Shown here piece by piece: positions 43,543 to 53,017 of a DNA stretch of 64,000 nt (the stretch's first letter is position 1; each line of letters begins with the position of its first letter). This stretch comes from Pseudoclavibacter sp. AY1F1. GTDB lineage: Bacteria > Actinomycetota > Actinomycetes > Actinomycetales > Microbacteriaceae. The notes under the pieces were generated by a model. That model worked only from the letters and a program-made list of their open reading frames with translations. It was not told where the DNA came from and ran no database searches. Both the position numbers and the translations under genes were made by a program. The stretch lies in contig NZ_PSTQ01000003.1 in the NCBI RefSeq assembly GCF_002931075.1, positions 248,001 through 312,000 on the forward strand. Reading direction: 5' to 3'.

Positions 43543-44550
43543 ATGGCGGATCGCGAAAAGGCGAGAGCATCGGCGCCAACGATCTACGACATCGCGTCGC
43601 TTGCCGGGGTCTCCGCTTCGACCGTGTCCAGGGCGCTGAATAAGCCGGGCCGCATCAACGCCGAGACTGCGAGCCGGATTCAGCAGGCCGCGGATCAGCT
43701 CGGCTACCGCACCAACCCCATGGCTCGTTCCTTGCAGACGGGGCTCACGGGCAACCTTGCCCTAGTGGTCTCCGACCTCACCAACCCTGTCTACTTCAAC
43801 CTGGTGCGCGGAGCAGAAAGAGTCACGGCGGAAGCAAGATCGATGTTGCTCTTCGCGGACTCCCAGGAAGACGGGGCCGTGGAGGCGGAAGCGGCGGACA
43901 GGCTTCTGCGTGTTGCTGATGGCCTGATTCTCGTCGGTTCTCGGCTTGCTGACGAGGAGATCGTTGCGCTGTCGAACATCAAGCCGGTCGTTGTGGTGAA
44001 TCGTGTTGTGGAAGGTGTCGCGGGGGTGACGGTTGAGACAAGTGCTGGTGCGCGCGCGATCGTGCAGCACCTTCATTCACTCGGGCACCGCCACATCGCC
44101 TACGTGCCGGGGCCTGCGGCGTCGTGGATGAATGCGCGGCGATCTGAAGCGATCATCAGTGCGGCGGCCGAGCTGGGCATCGTCGTTCGTTCAGTCGCCT
44201 CGTCGGGGCCGACAGTCGACGGTGGCCGTTTCGCCGTTCCGGGCATCCTCGAGACAGGCGCCACCGCGGTAGTCGCCTACAACGATCTTCTTGCCTTCGG
44301 CGTCATCCATGGCCTGCGAGGCACGGGCGCCCACGTACCGGCGGATGTGAGTGTCGTTGGATTCGATGACATCTTCGGGTCAGAATTGCTCACTCCATCG
44401 CTGACGACGGTGAGGAGCCCGCTCGCGCAGCTGGGTGAGTCGGCGGTCAAGCTCCTGCAGTTGCAGATTGCCGGAAGCGCGCAAGTCACAACGGACCAGC
44501 TCTCGACCGAGCTGATCGTGCGTGATTCGACGGGCCCAGCTGCCTCCTAG
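43543..44550 (+). CDS. LacI-family regulator of the glucuronide operon
   Basis: A 335-residue regulator. The HTH PTIYDIASLAGVSASTVSRA and hinge NPMARSLQTGLTGNLAL are followed by a periplasmic-binding-like domain (VSDLTNPVYFNLV, LGHRHIAYVPGP, SVVGFDDIFGSELLTPSLTT). ATG 43543 is preferred to the GTG six bases earlier because GGAGG then has an 8-base spacing. It is divergent from the glucuronide operon, with two matching operators between. The inducer is probably a uronate or glucuronide. Confidence 0.95.
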   Translation: MADREKARASAPTIYDIASLAGVSASTVSRALNKPGRINAETASRIQQAADQLGYRTNPMARSLQTGLTGNLALVVSDLTNPVYFNLVRGAERVTAEARSMLLFADSQEDGAVEAEAADRLLRVADGLILVGSRLADEEIVALSNIKPVVVVNRVVEGVAGVTVETSAGARAIVQHLHSLGHRHIAYVPGPAASWMNARRSEAIISAAAELGIVVRSVASSGPTVDGGRFAVPGILETGATAVVAYNDLLAFGVIHGLRGTGAHVPADVSVVGFDDIFGSELLTPSLTTVRSPLAQLGESAVKLLQLQIAGSAQVTTDQLSTELIVRDSTGPAAS

Positions 44551-44571
44551 ACCGTACTGGCTCGGTGTCGA

Positions 44572-46017
44572 TCACTGCTGAGGCGCGTGCCGTTCCAGGT
44601 AGCTGTAGATCTCACTGTCGTCGACGCCTGGGAAGCGGCCTGCGGGGAGGGATGCGAGGATCTGCGCGTGCAGTCGCGCGCTGGGCCACGCGCGTCCGGC
44701 CCAGCGGGCTGCGAGCGCGGGGTCGGGCCGCCGGCAGCAGGTCTCGTCCGGGCAGCGGGACACCTGTCGGTTCTCGGTGTCGCGACCGCGGAAGTACTTC
44801 GCGTCGTCGAAGGGCACCCCGAAGGTGATCGAGAACGTGCCCTCGGCTGACTTGCCGGTCTGGATGGTGCTCCAGAAGGTGCCGGCCGGGGTGTCCGTGT
44901 ACTGCCAGAACTCTGTCGTGCGGTGCTCGATCTCCGTCGCGCGTCGTGCGCCCCACTTGCGACAGACGATCTGCCCTTCAACGGCGCCGGTCACGTCGAG
45001 CGGCAGCGGCAAGTCGTCGTTTTCGTACGCCTTGTAGACCTCGCCGACCGAGCCGACGCGCAGGAAGTGCACGCGCATCCCGAGGTGCTCGGTCATGAGG
45101 TTCGTCATGCGTAGGGCGGCCGCTTCGTGAGTGACGCCGAAGGCATCGCGGAAGTCCTCGACGGCGAGGTCTCGGTCTTTCTTGCGGGCGCTCAGGAAGT
45201 CGACGGCCTGCGTGCGAGGGATGAGGCAGGCCGCGGCGAAGTAGTTGATCTCGAGCCGCTGCCGCAGAAAGTCGGCGTACGAGTCTGGTGGTGTGTGGCC
45301 CAGGATGCGGTGGGCGACGGCCTGCAGGGCGATCGAGCGCAGTCCGTGGCCGCCCGGGATGGACTCCGGCGGCAGGTAGATGCGGCCATTCTCGAGGTCG
45401 GTGATGCTGCGCGTCGAGCGGGGAAGATCGTCGGCGTAGACGATCTCGAGGCCGAGCTGCTCGACCATGAGGTGCACCTCACGGTGCGTGAGCGCCCCGG
45501 CGACGTGCCCCACCTGGCGCAGGCGCTCTTCGGCGACCGCCTCGATCTCGGGCAGGTAGTTGTTCCGCTCCCGCATCCACGCCCGCTGCTGCGTGTTCCG
45601 GATGCGCGCTTCCTCTGGTGTCGCAGAGGCGGTCTGTGCGCGACGCTCGAGTTCACGGTGGAGGCCGACAAGCGTCTCGAGGGTGTCGTCTGGCATGCCC
45701 TTGCCCCCGCGCAGTTTGGGAAGTCCAAGGCCGGCGAACAGCGGGGAGGCCTGGGCTCGCTTCAGCTCGAGCTCGAGTGCTGCCCGGCTGTTCGGCGCCT
45801 CAGCGCGCACAAGGTCCTCGACGGTCACCCCGAGGGCCCTCGCGAAGGAGGGCAGCTCGGAGGGCTTCGGCTCGCGACGCCCGTTCTCTATCAGGGAGAT
45901 GCGGCTGGGGCTCGTCTCGACCAGTGCAGCGAGGTCGTCGAGCGTGAGCTTTGCGAGCGAGCGGTAATGGCGGATGCGGGCTCCGAGCACGGAGGCGGTA
46001 TACACGTCGGCGGGCAT
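44572..46017 (-). CDS. ramB: RamB-like regulator (XRE with IrrE/ImmA and short-chain acyl domains)
   Basis: A 481-residue regulator. The XRE HTH is at about 8-68 ([20 protein letters not shown]). An IrrE/ImmA-like domain follows (about 155-300), but the usual HExxH reads AVAHRILGH, so peptidase activity is doubtful. The C-terminal short-chain fatty-acyl regulator domain ends in a cysteine pattern ([12 protein letters not shown]). The layout matches RamB, which in corynebacteria controls acetate and gluconeogenic genes. It is divergent from PEP synthase, a fitting target. I could not find a clear RamB box in the 126-bp gap. Confidence 0.85.
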   Translation of the reverse strand: MPADVYTASVLGARIRHYRSLAKLTLDDLAALVETSPSRISLIENGRREPKPSELPSFARALGVTVEDLVRAEAPNSRAALELELKRAQASPLFAGLGLPKLRGGKGMPDDTLETLVGLHRELERRAQTASATPEEARIRNTQQRAWMRERNNYLPEIEAVAEERLRQVGHVAGALTHREVHLMVEQLGLEIVYADDLPRSTRSITDLENGRIYLPPESIPGGHGLRSIALQAVAHRILGHTPPDSYADFLRQRLEINYFAAACLIPRTQAVDFLSARKKDRDLAVEDFRDAFGVTHEAAALRMTNLMTEHLGMRVHFLRVGSVGEVYKAYENDDLPLPLDVTGAVEGQIVCRKWGARRATEIEHRTTEFWQYTDTPAGTFWSTIQTGKSAEGTFSITFGVPFDDAKYFRGRDTENRQVSRCPDETCCRRPDPALAARWAGRAWPSARLHAQILASLPAGRFPGVDDSEIYSYLERHAPQQ

Positions 46018-46143
46018 GACATGACGCTAGCGCAAGAACTGAACTTCTTTACGCATGTTTCTTCGAAAGAGCTCCGGAACTGCATCAAATACTGGGTTCA
46101 CCCCGCAACAACCGTCAACGACGACAACCCACGAGGACTCACC

Positions 46144-48597
46144 ATGACCCTGCTCCATGAACCCCCGACCTCCGCAGACGCAGACGCAGACACCGGCGAA
46201 GGTGTCGACACTGACGCATCTGCGGGCAGCGAGGCCTACGTGCTCCCCTTCAGTGCCGTGCGGCTCGGCGATATTCCGGAGGTGGGCGGCAAGAACGCCT
46301 CACTCGGCGAGCTCATCGCCAACCTGCAGGACGCCGGGGTGCGCGTCCCGAACGGCTTCGCGACGACGGCGAGCGCCTTCAACCAGCACCTCCGCGAGAC
46401 GGGTATCGACTCGTGGATCCGCGGAGAGATCGTGGGCCTCGACGTCGACGACGTGGCGCGCCTCGCGATCGTCGGCGCTCGCATCCGCTCCCGCATCGAG
46501 TCAGCGCCCCTCGCCCCCGAGCTCGAGGCCGCGATTCGAGAGGCCTTCGCCGATCTCGAGGCCGAGACCGACGGTGAGCTCCTCGTCGCGGTGCGCTCGA
46601 GTGCCACCGCCGAGGATCTGCCGGATGCGTCCTTCGCGGGGCAGCAGGAGACGTTCCTCAACATCGCCGGCATCGAGAACTTGCTCGCCGCCACCCGCAA
46701 GGTCTTCGCGTCGCTCTTCACCGACCGGGCCATCGCCTACCGCGTGCACCAGGGCTACGCGCACACCGGGGTCGCGATCTCGGTGGGCGTGCAGCGCATG
46801 GTGCGCTCCGACGAGGGCGCGGCCGGAGTCATGTTCAGCGTCGACACCGAGTCGGGCTACGACGGCGCCGTGTTCGTGACCAGCGCCTACGGGCTCGGCG
46901 AAGGGGTGGTGCAGGGCGCGGTGAACCCAGACGAGTTCACGGTGCACAAGCGCACCCTCCGCGAGGGGCGGCCTGCGGTGCTCTCTCGTCGTGTCGGCAG
47001 CAAGGCGACCCGCATGGTCTTCACGGACGACACCCGCGTCGGCCGCACCACCGAGTTCGTCGAGACGCCGGTGGATGCGCAACGGCGGTTCTCTGTGACC
47101 GACGCCGAGGTCACCGAGCTGGCGCTCGCGGCCCTCGCGATCGAGGAGCACTACGGCCGCCCCATGGATATCGAGTGGGGCAAGGACGGCATCGACGGGC
47201 GCATCTACATCCTGCAGGCGCGCCCCGAGACCGTGATCTCCCAGCGGGCCGCCGGCACCCTCGAGCGGCACACCCTGCGAGAGCGCAGCGCGACGCTCAT
47301 CGAGGGTCGGGCCATCGGGCAGCGCATCGGCGCCGGCATCGTGCGTCTGCTCACCTCGCCCTCGCAGATGAGCGAGTTCCAGCAGGGCGACGTGCTGGTC
47401 GCCGACATGACCGACCCCGACTGGGAGCCGATCATGAAGCGCGCATCCGCGATCGTCACGAACCGGGGCGGGCGCACCTGCCACGCCGCGATCATCGCCC
47501 GCGAGCTCGGAGTGCCCGCCGTTGTCGGCGCGGGGGATGCGACCGAGCGCCTCATGGACGGCGACGAGGTCACCGTGACCTGCGCCGACGGAGAGACGGG
47601 GGCAGTGCTTGAGGGCATCCTGCCCATCGAGGTGGAGCGCATCGAGCTCAATTCCTTCCCCGAGCTGCCGGGCAAGATCATGCTCAACGTCGGGAATCCC
47701 GACGCCGCGTTCACGCTCGCCGCGCTGCCCAACGACGGCGTGGGCCTCGCCCGCATGGAGTTCGTCATCTCGCGCCAGATCAGCGTGCACCCCCGCACCC
47801 TGCTCGAGCTCGGCGACCAGGAGCCGAGCATCCGCGCCGAGGTCGAAGAGCGCATCGCGGCCTACGACTCTCCCGCGGACCTCTTCGTGCGGCGTCTCGC
47901 CGAGGGGGTCGCGACGCTCGCGGCGGCCTTCGACGGGAAGCCCGTCATCGTGCGCCTCTCCGATTTCAAGTCGAACGAGTACGCGGGGCTGCTGGGCGGT
48001 GCACGCTACGAGCCCGTCGAGGAGAACCCGATGCTCGGCTTCCGCGGGGCGTCCAGGTACATCTCCGCCGAATTCGCGGAGGCGTTTGCGCTCGAGTGCG
48101 AGGCGATCAGGTTCGTACGGGATGACATGGGGCTCACGAACGTGAAGGTCATGATCCCGTTTGTGCGCACGGTCGAGGAGGCACGCGCCGTTGTCGAGCG
48201 TCTCGCGGAGAACGGACTCGGGCGCGGGCAGAACGGCCTCGAGGTGATCATGATGTGCGAGGTCCCCTCGAACGCGCTCCTCGCCGAGCAGTTCCTCGAG
48301 GTCGTCGACGGCTTCTCGATCGGCTCGAACGATCTCACCCAGCTCACCCTCGGCATCGACCGCGACTCTGCGCTCATCGCGGACAGCTTCGACGAGCGCA
48401 ACCCGGCCGTCCTGCGGCTGATCGACCTCGCGATCGAGGCCTGTGTGAAGCACGGCCGGTACGTCGGCATCTGCGGGCAGGCGCCGAGCGACCACCCGGA
48501 GCTCGCGCAGTACCTCTTCGACCGCGGTATCTCCTCGCTGTCGCTCAATCCCGACACGGTCGTGGAGACGTGGACGAGGCTCGCCGCGAAGGACTGA
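46144..48597 (+). CDS. ppsA: Phosphoenolpyruvate synthase
   Basis: An 817-residue PEP synthase. The pyruvate-phosphate-dikinase ATP-grasp domain comes first ([42 protein letters not shown]). The swivelling phospho-His domain follows with [15 protein letters not shown] (His447). The PEP/pyruvate barrel is last, with [14 protein letters not shown] and [11 protein letters not shown]. It makes PEP from pyruvate and ATP in gluconeogenesis. ATG 46144 is chosen because the frame upstream is antisense to ramB. The acidic first 30 residues are not part of the conserved domain. Regulation by the divergent RamB-like protein is likely. Confidence 0.97.
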   Translation: MTLLHEPPTSADADADTGEGVDTDASAGSEAYVLPFSAVRLGDIPEVGGKNASLGELIANLQDAGVRVPNGFATTASAFNQHLRETGIDSWIRGEIVGLDVDDVARLAIVGARIRSRIESAPLAPELEAAIREAFADLEAETDGELLVAVRSSATAEDLPDASFAGQQETFLNIAGIENLLAATRKVFASLFTDRAIAYRVHQGYAHTGVAISVGVQRMVRSDEGAAGVMFSVDTESGYDGAVFVTSAYGLGEGVVQGAVNPDEFTVHKRTLREGRPAVLSRRVGSKATRMVFTDDTRVGRTTEFVETPVDAQRRFSVTDAEVTELALAALAIEEHYGRPMDIEWGKDGIDGRIYILQARPETVISQRAAGTLERHTLRERSATLIEGRAIGQRIGAGIVRLLTSPSQMSEFQQGDVLVADMTDPDWEPIMKRASAIVTNRGGRTCHAAIIARELGVPAVVGAGDATERLMDGDEVTVTCADGETGAVLEGILPIEVERIELNSFPELPGKIMLNVGNPDAAFTLAALPNDGVGLARMEFVISRQISVHPRTLLELGDQEPSIRAEVEERIAAYDSPADLFVRRLAEGVATLAAAFDGKPVIVRLSDFKSNEYAGLLGGARYEPVEENPMLGFRGASRYISAEFAEAFALECEAIRFVRDDMGLTNVKVMIPFVRTVEEARAVVERLAENGLGRGQNGLEVIMMCEVPSNALLAEQFLEVVDGFSIGSNDLTQLTLGIDRDSALIADSFDERNPAVLRLIDLAIEACVKHGRYVGICGQAPSDHPELAQYLFDRGISSLSLNPDTVVETWTRLAAKD

Positions 48598-48615
48598 GGC
48601 GCGTCTTGGCCTCCT

Positions 48616-48653
48616 GAGACCGGTGCCCTGCCTGCGGGCAGTGCACCGGTCTC
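48616..48653 (+). terminator. Terminator after PEP synthase
   Basis: GAGACCGGTGC and GCACCGGTCTC form a perfect 11-bp outer stem; inner CTGCC and GGCAG pair as well. The structure starts 18 bp after the stop codon and is followed by GTCTTCG, a moderately T-rich stretch. Confidence 0.85.
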
Positions 48654-48712
48654 GTCTTCGTGATCGCACTGCGCCCGGCTGGCGCACCGACGACGGATGC
48701 CACAATCGTCGG

Positions 48713-49546
48713 ATGCAGATCGACGAGTCCTTGACGCATGTGCTCGCCTGGCGTGGCCGGTCCGTCCACTGGTGGAGCTTCGGTGAGGGGCCCGCCCTCG
48801 TGCTCCTGCACGGCACACCCTGGTCTTCGGCGCTGTGGCGGCCGATCGCGGAGGCGCTGTCGAAGCAGTTCACCGTCTACTTGTGGGACATGCCCGGGTA
48901 CGGTGCATCTTCGAAAGACCCGTCACATGCGGTCGACCTGGGGCTGCAGGGCGAGCTGTTCGCGGAGCTGCTCGACTTCTGGGCCCTCGAACGACCACAC
49001 GTCGTCGCGCACGACTTCGGCGGCGCGGTGGCCTTGCGTGCGCGCCTGCTCCACGGTGCGGCGTACGCGTCGCTGTGCCTCGTCGACGTCGTCGCCCTGT
49101 CACCGTGGGGGTCGCCGTTCTTCACCCTCGTCAAAGAGCACGCCGCTGTCTTCGAGCAACTGCCAGCCGCCGTGCATCGAGGCGCCATCGAGGCATACAT
49201 CCGCGGGGCCAGCCACGCGGGCCTGCGCGCGGATCACCTTGCCCTGCTCGTCGAGCCGTGGGCGGATGCGGAAGGACAGGCGGCGTTCTACCGGCAGATC
49301 GCGCAGGCCGACGAGCGCTTCACCGATGAGGTCGAACCGCTCTACGGCACGATCACCGAACCCGTGCACATCATCTGGGGGAACGAGGACACCTGGATCC
49401 CGAGCGACCGTGCGCAACGGCTCAGCGACTGCATCCCGCACGCCACGGTCACCCTCATCGACGGCGCCGGCCACCTGATCCAGCTGGATGCGCCTGCCGC
49501 GCTCGCGGCGGAGCTCACGCGGTGGCTGTCGGCTGTGGCTCAGTGA
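48713..49546 (+). CDS. Alpha/beta hydrolase with Asp nucleophile (epoxide hydrolase/dehalogenase-like)
   Basis: A 277-residue hydrolase. HGTPWSS (residues 33-39) is the HGxP oxyanion motif of epoxide hydrolases and haloalkane/haloacetate dehalogenases. The nucleophile position holds Asp101 in VAHDFGG instead of Ser. The acid is in NEDTWIP and the His in GAGHLIQLDAP. An Asp nucleophile points to hydrolysis through an alkyl-enzyme ester. ATG 48713 has no ribosome-binding site, but CACAAT ends 6 bp before it, so the message may be leaderless. It stands alone between PEP synthase and a converging gene. Confidence 0.88.
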   Translation: MQIDESLTHVLAWRGRSVHWWSFGEGPALVLLHGTPWSSALWRPIAEALSKQFTVYLWDMPGYGASSKDPSHAVDLGLQGELFAELLDFWALERPHVVAHDFGGAVALRARLLHGAAYASLCLVDVVALSPWGSPFFTLVKEHAAVFEQLPAAVHRGAIEAYIRGASHAGLRADHLALLVEPWADAEGQAAFYRQIAQADERFTDEVEPLYGTITEPVHIIWGNEDTWIPSDRAQRLSDCIPHATVTLIDGAGHLIQLDAPAALAAELTRWLSAVAQ

Positions 49547-49581
49547 GCGCTGCCGCGGACTGAGTCCGAGGCGCTGCGGAC

Positions 49582-50289
49582 TCAGAACTGTCGCGCGCCA
49601 ACGTCCGCGCGATGGGCGGTGGCCAGGATCTCGACGAGGCGGTCCGCGGGGAGCGGGGCGCCCGGGTCGCTCAGGTAGTCGGCGCGGAACGCGTCCAGGT
49701 CGGCTGCGTAGATCTGCGTGTACCCGCCGGACTCGGGTTCGAAGCTCCACGACTCGGCGAGGGTGCCTGCGTCGACGGTGTCGAAGCCGAGCGTGTCGAC
49801 GAGCTCCGAGACGCGGGCCTTGGCGTCGCTGTCATCGCCGGCGATCGGTAGCGCGGTGCGCGGCGTCGAACCGGCGAGGTTGGGGATGTGCGTGAAGAGG
49901 ATGTTGTTGAACGCCTTCACGATGCGCGTGTCCGGCAGCAGCGACTGCTCGTACTCGGCGGTCGTGACGGCGAGGCTGTCGAGCTGTTCGATTCGGCCGT
50001 CGCGGTGCGGGTAGTAGTTGCCGGTAGAGAGGACGGTCTTCCCCGCGAAGGCTTCCTGGGGGAGGTTCGGGTAGGCCCCCAGCGGCACGGCGAGGACTGG
50101 AATCTCGCCGAATTCGACGGCTTCGCGGACGCTGCCGGCCCGTGCCAGCGGGCCGAGCTCCTCGATGAGTTCCGAGAGGGATGCTGGCCCGCGCGAGTTC
50201 GCGACCAGGACTTCCAAGTCTGCCGCGACCGCCAGGCGGGCGACCGCTGCTCCGATGGATCCGCTGCCGATGATTCCGATGCGCTTCAT
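49582..50289 (-). CDS. NAD(P)-binding oxidoreductase, F420:NADP reductase fold
   Basis: A 235-residue protein with IGIIGSGSIGAAVARLAV at the N-terminus, VLVANSRGP after the second strand (NADPH-type), VLAVPLGAYPNLP, and TRIVKAFNNILFTHI. This is the pattern of NADPH-dependent F420 reductases and related dinucleotide-binding enzymes. ATG 50289 follows AAGGAG. It overlaps the upstream TetR gene by 4 nt and is therefore co-transcribed with it. The neighbouring flavin monooxygenase suggests it may help supply reduced cofactor, but this is inference. Confidence 0.87.
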   Translation of the reverse strand: MKRIGIIGSGSIGAAVARLAVAADLEVLVANSRGPASLSELIEELGPLARAGSVREAVEFGEIPVLAVPLGAYPNLPQEAFAGKTVLSTGNYYPHRDGRIEQLDSLAVTTAEYEQSLLPDTRIVKAFNNILFTHIPNLAGSTPRTALPIAGDDSDAKARVSELVDTLGFDTVDAGTLAESWSFEPESGGYTQIYAADLDAFRADYLSDPGAPLPADRLVEILATAHRADVGARQF

Positions 50290-50900
50290 GCTGTTCTCCT
50301 TGGGTTCGAGTGATTGGTGGCCTGTTCCCATCCGCTTCTCGTCAGCTCCGACAGTGCAGCACCGGAGGCCTCGTCCGCCATCGCGGCCCCTCGCACCCAG
50401 CTCGTTGCGAGGGCTGCGAGGAAGAGGTCGAGGGCGCGAATGTCGGTGCGCGCGCTTCCCTCCTCCTGGGCGGTACGGAGGAATTCATCGGTGGTTGTGA
50501 TGAAGCCCTGGCAGGTCAGCGCGAGCGGGGAATGGTCGGTTGTGGTGGCGACGCGCAGCGGCTCGGGGAGGCCGTCGAAGGCGCAGGCCCAGTCGGTGAC
50601 TGCCCTGAGCCAGCCGTCGAGTGCCTCGGCGGCGTTCTTCGCCGAGGTGCGGAGCTCATCCCGTCGGGCCACGAGCTGTTCGTCGCGCGCGGCGAGGAGG
50701 GAGGCAAGCAGTGCCTCGCGGTTGGGGAAGTGGCGGTAGAGCGTGCCGGCGCCGATGCCGGCACGTTTCGCGATCGCATCCAGTGATCCGGTGACGCCGT
50801 GTTCCGAGAAGTACTGCTCGGCGGTGTCGAGGATGTGGTCACGGTTGCGCCGTGCGTCGGCACGTGGCGCTCGGCGTGCGCTCGCGGTGGATTCGATCAT
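50286..50900 (-). CDS. TetR-family regulator
   Basis: A 204-residue TetR protein. HTH at about residues 15-65: RDHILDTAEQYFSEHGVTGS, then RAGIGAGTLYRHFPNREAL. The C-terminal domain has the TetR_C pattern of SbtR-like proteins. It is divergent from the flavin monooxygenase (51016). The gap holds two copies of a GGAGA-N3-TCTCC palindrome, so it probably represses both directions. Confidence 0.93.
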   Translation of the reverse strand: MIESTASARRAPRADARRNRDHILDTAEQYFSEHGVTGSLDAIAKRAGIGAGTLYRHFPNREALLASLLAARDEQLVARRDELRTSAKNAAEALDGWLRAVTDWACAFDGLPEPLRVATTTDHSPLALTCQGFITTTDEFLRTAQEEGSARTDIRALDLFLAALATSWVRGAAMADEASGAALSELTRSGWEQATNHSNPRRTA

Positions 50901-50912
50901 GATGCCCCTCGG

Positions 50913-50966
50913 TTGACAAAGTGGAGAGCGTCTCCGTATCGTCCTCTCAAAGAGGAGAGTATCTCC
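50913..50966. promoter_or_regulatory. Monooxygenase promoter with twin TetR operators
   Basis: GGAGAGCGTCTCC (50923-50935) and GGAGAGTATCTCC (50954-50966) are the same 5-3-5 palindrome, 31 bp apart, about three helical turns. On the plus strand TTGACA (50913-50918) and TATCGT (50937-50942) with an 18-bp spacer form a promoter. Operator 1 lies in its spacer and operator 2 just downstream. Confidence 0.8.
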
Positions 50967-51015
50967 ATTTCGTCGCGAGTGCCAGTGCTCCCGACAGCAA
51001 CAGGAAGCGGGCACA

Positions 51016-52347
51016 ATGACCGGCAAGAACAAGATGATCCTCGGGCTGCACACCGGCAGCGGATACGGCTCGCAGAGCTCAGCCTGGCGGGCCCCCGGCG
51101 TCGACCCGGCCAACTACACGAGCTTCGACGCGCAGGTCCGGTACGCGCAGGCCGCCGAGCGCGGGAAGTTCGCGTTCCTGTTCTTCCCGGACTTCCCGGG
51201 CGAGCAGGTGGACCTCTCCCGAGAGTCGTTCATGATCTCCATCGATCCGCTGATGACGCTCGCGGCGATCGCACGCGAGACCGACAGGATCGGCCTCGTC
51301 GCGACCGCATCCACGACCTTCAACGAGCCGTTCACGATCGCCCGTCAGTTCAAGGCGCTCGACATCATGAGCCACGGCCGAGCTGGCTGGAACGCCGTCA
51401 CGACAAGCGACCCGGGAGCGGCTGCTAACTTCGGCCGCACCGTCGCGCCGAGACCCGAGCGATACCAGCGCGCCCACGAGACGATCCAGATCGTCGAGGC
51501 GCTCTGGGGGAGCTGGCAAGAGGATGCGTGGGTGAGGGACAGGTCTACGGGTCGCTTCGCTGACCGGGACAAGATCAGGCCCATCAACCTGCAGGGTGAG
51601 CACGTCGCCTCCCGCGGACCGTTGAACATCCCGCCGTCGGAGCAGGGGCAGCCCGTGATCTTCTCGGCCGGAGGCGGAGCGAACGGGGCCGAGATCGCCG
51701 GCCGTCACGCGAGCGGCGTCATCGGGGCCGTGTTCACGATCGAGGATGCGCGGGAGCAGCGGGAGGCGTTGCGGGAAGCCGCGCGGGCGGCTGGCCGCGA
51801 CCCGGACGACGTGAAGTTCTTCGCCGGTCTCATGCCCGCCCTCGGCGCCACGAAGCGTGAGGCACTCGACCGTCGGGTGGCCCTCGGTGAGTTCTCTGCG
51901 CCGGCCCGTGTCGGGTACCTCGGCCAGATGTTGAATCTGCCGTCGGCTCTCGACCCCTCCCAGCTCGACAAGCCCCTCACCGCCGGCCAGCTGGTCGCCG
52001 CGAGCCCGAACCCGTACGACCCGCGCTCCGCCCGCGCCCTCGAGATCGCTCGCGAGGGGTGGACGATCCGCGACATCCTCGCGCACGGAGTCAACGACTA
52101 CCACCCCACCCCTGTCGGCCCGGCGAGCGTGGTCGCCGACCACATGCAGGAGTGGTTCGAGGCCGGGGCGTGCGACGGCTTCTGGGTGTCGGTCGACGTC
52201 AACGAGGATGGCATCGACGCGTTTGTCGACGAGGTGATCCCGATCCTGCAGGAGCGTGGCATCTACCACGACGACTACGAGGGTTCGACGCTTCGGAATC
52301 ACCTCGGTGCGCCGGCCCAGTACGGTCGGGACCCCCGAGTCGTCTGA
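51016..52347 (+). CDS. FMN-dependent monooxygenase of the NtaA/SnaA/DszA family
   Basis: A 443-residue bacterial luciferase-like enzyme. Typical features: LGLHTGSGYGSQSSAWR at the N-terminus, FAFLFFPDFPGEQ, TASTTFNEPFTIARQF, DIMSHGRAGWNAVTTSDPGA and FSAGGGANGAEIAGRHASGV. The family uses reduced FMN and oxygen to cleave C-N or C-S bonds in compounds such as nitrilotriacetate, EDTA, dibenzothiophene sulfone or dimethyl sulfide. ATG 51016 lacks a strong ribosome-binding site (GAAGCGGGCACA upstream). No flavin reductase with a classical motif is adjacent. It is controlled by the divergent TetR. Confidence 0.93.
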   Translation: MTGKNKMILGLHTGSGYGSQSSAWRAPGVDPANYTSFDAQVRYAQAAERGKFAFLFFPDFPGEQVDLSRESFMISIDPLMTLAAIARETDRIGLVATASTTFNEPFTIARQFKALDIMSHGRAGWNAVTTSDPGAAANFGRTVAPRPERYQRAHETIQIVEALWGSWQEDAWVRDRSTGRFADRDKIRPINLQGEHVASRGPLNIPPSEQGQPVIFSAGGGANGAEIAGRHASGVIGAVFTIEDAREQREALREAARAAGRDPDDVKFFAGLMPALGATKREALDRRVALGEFSAPARVGYLGQMLNLPSALDPSQLDKPLTAGQLVAASPNPYDPRSARALEIAREGWTIRDILAHGVNDYHPTPVGPASVVADHMQEWFEAGACDGFWVSVDVNEDGIDAFVDEVIPILQERGIYHDDYEGSTLRNHLGAPAQYGRDPRVV

Positions 52348-52436
52348 GGCAACACGGTGGAGTCCAGCGCGTCGCTCTGCGGACACGCTCACCTTGAACT
52401 CCGCCGCCGTTCAGCGTGCGTTCCTACGATGCTGCA

Positions 52437-52943
52437 ATGGCACAGCTCAGTGACGAGAACCTCATCGAGAACCTCATCGAGTCCATCGCCGAACGACTCG
52501 TGGAGACGGGCCGCACTCTGAGCGTGGCGGAGTCCCTCACTTGCGGGAGGGTCGCCTCCACGCTCGGTGGCGGCTCTGACACGAAGACGTGGCTGCGTGG
52601 CGGAGTCGTCGCTTACCAGACGGAGGTCAAGCAGCGCGTCCTCGGGGTGACGCCCGGCCCGGTCGTCTCAGCGCGATGCGCGGAAGAGCTCGCGGTCGGA
52701 GTGGCGAGGCTGCTCGAATCCGACGTCTCGATCGCGACGACGGGTGCAGGCGGTCCAGGGCCGGAAGAGGGGGAGCCGGAAGGCACCGTCTACGTCGGCT
52801 GGTGTGTGGACGGCGTCGTGGGCAGCGAACGTCACGACTTCGACGGGGAGCCGGACGAGATCCTCGATCAGACCGTCCGTCAGGTGCTGGAACGGCTGGA
52901 GAGTCTGCTCGGAGGAAGAGGGGGAGAGCCAGCGCTGAGCTGA
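52437..52943 (+). CDS. cinA: CinA C-terminal domain protein (nicotinamide-nucleotide amidase type)
   Basis: A 168-residue protein made only of the CinA C-terminal domain: TLSVAESLTCGRVASTLGGG, then LRGGVVAYQTEVKQRVLGV, CAEELAVGVARLL and SIATTGAGGPGPEEGEPEGTVYVG. Stand-alone members deamidate NMN (PncC). The usual Gly-Pro-Gly loop is partly changed. ATG 52437 has no ribosome-binding site; TACGAT ends 6 bp before it, so translation may be leaderless. An in-frame ATG at 52416 would place this -10-like box inside the gene. Confidence 0.93.
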   Translation: MAQLSDENLIENLIESIAERLVETGRTLSVAESLTCGRVASTLGGGSDTKTWLRGGVVAYQTEVKQRVLGVTPGPVVSARCAEELAVGVARLLESDVSIATTGAGGPGPEEGEPEGTVYVGWCVDGVVGSERHDFDGEPDEILDQTVRQVLERLESLLGGRGGEPALS

Positions 52944-52959
52944 TCAGGGATGCAGAGAA

Positions 52960-52986
52960 GCGGCAGCCGACTGAGTCGACTGCCGC
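52960..52986. terminator. Bidirectional terminator between cinA and csbD-like genes
   Basis: GCGGCAG and CTGCCGC pair over 7 bp, and CGACT/AGTCG extend the stem inside a single mismatch. It lies midway between two converging genes. Confidence 0.7.
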
Positions 52987-53017
52987 ATCCCGGTGCTGAA
53001 GCGTGTGCTCGTGAGAG

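Noticed and set aside
45127-46143. Long N-terminal extension of PEP synthase
   Set aside because: The frame is open for another 339 codons but runs antisense to ramB; conserved PEP synthase sequence begins only after ATG 46144.
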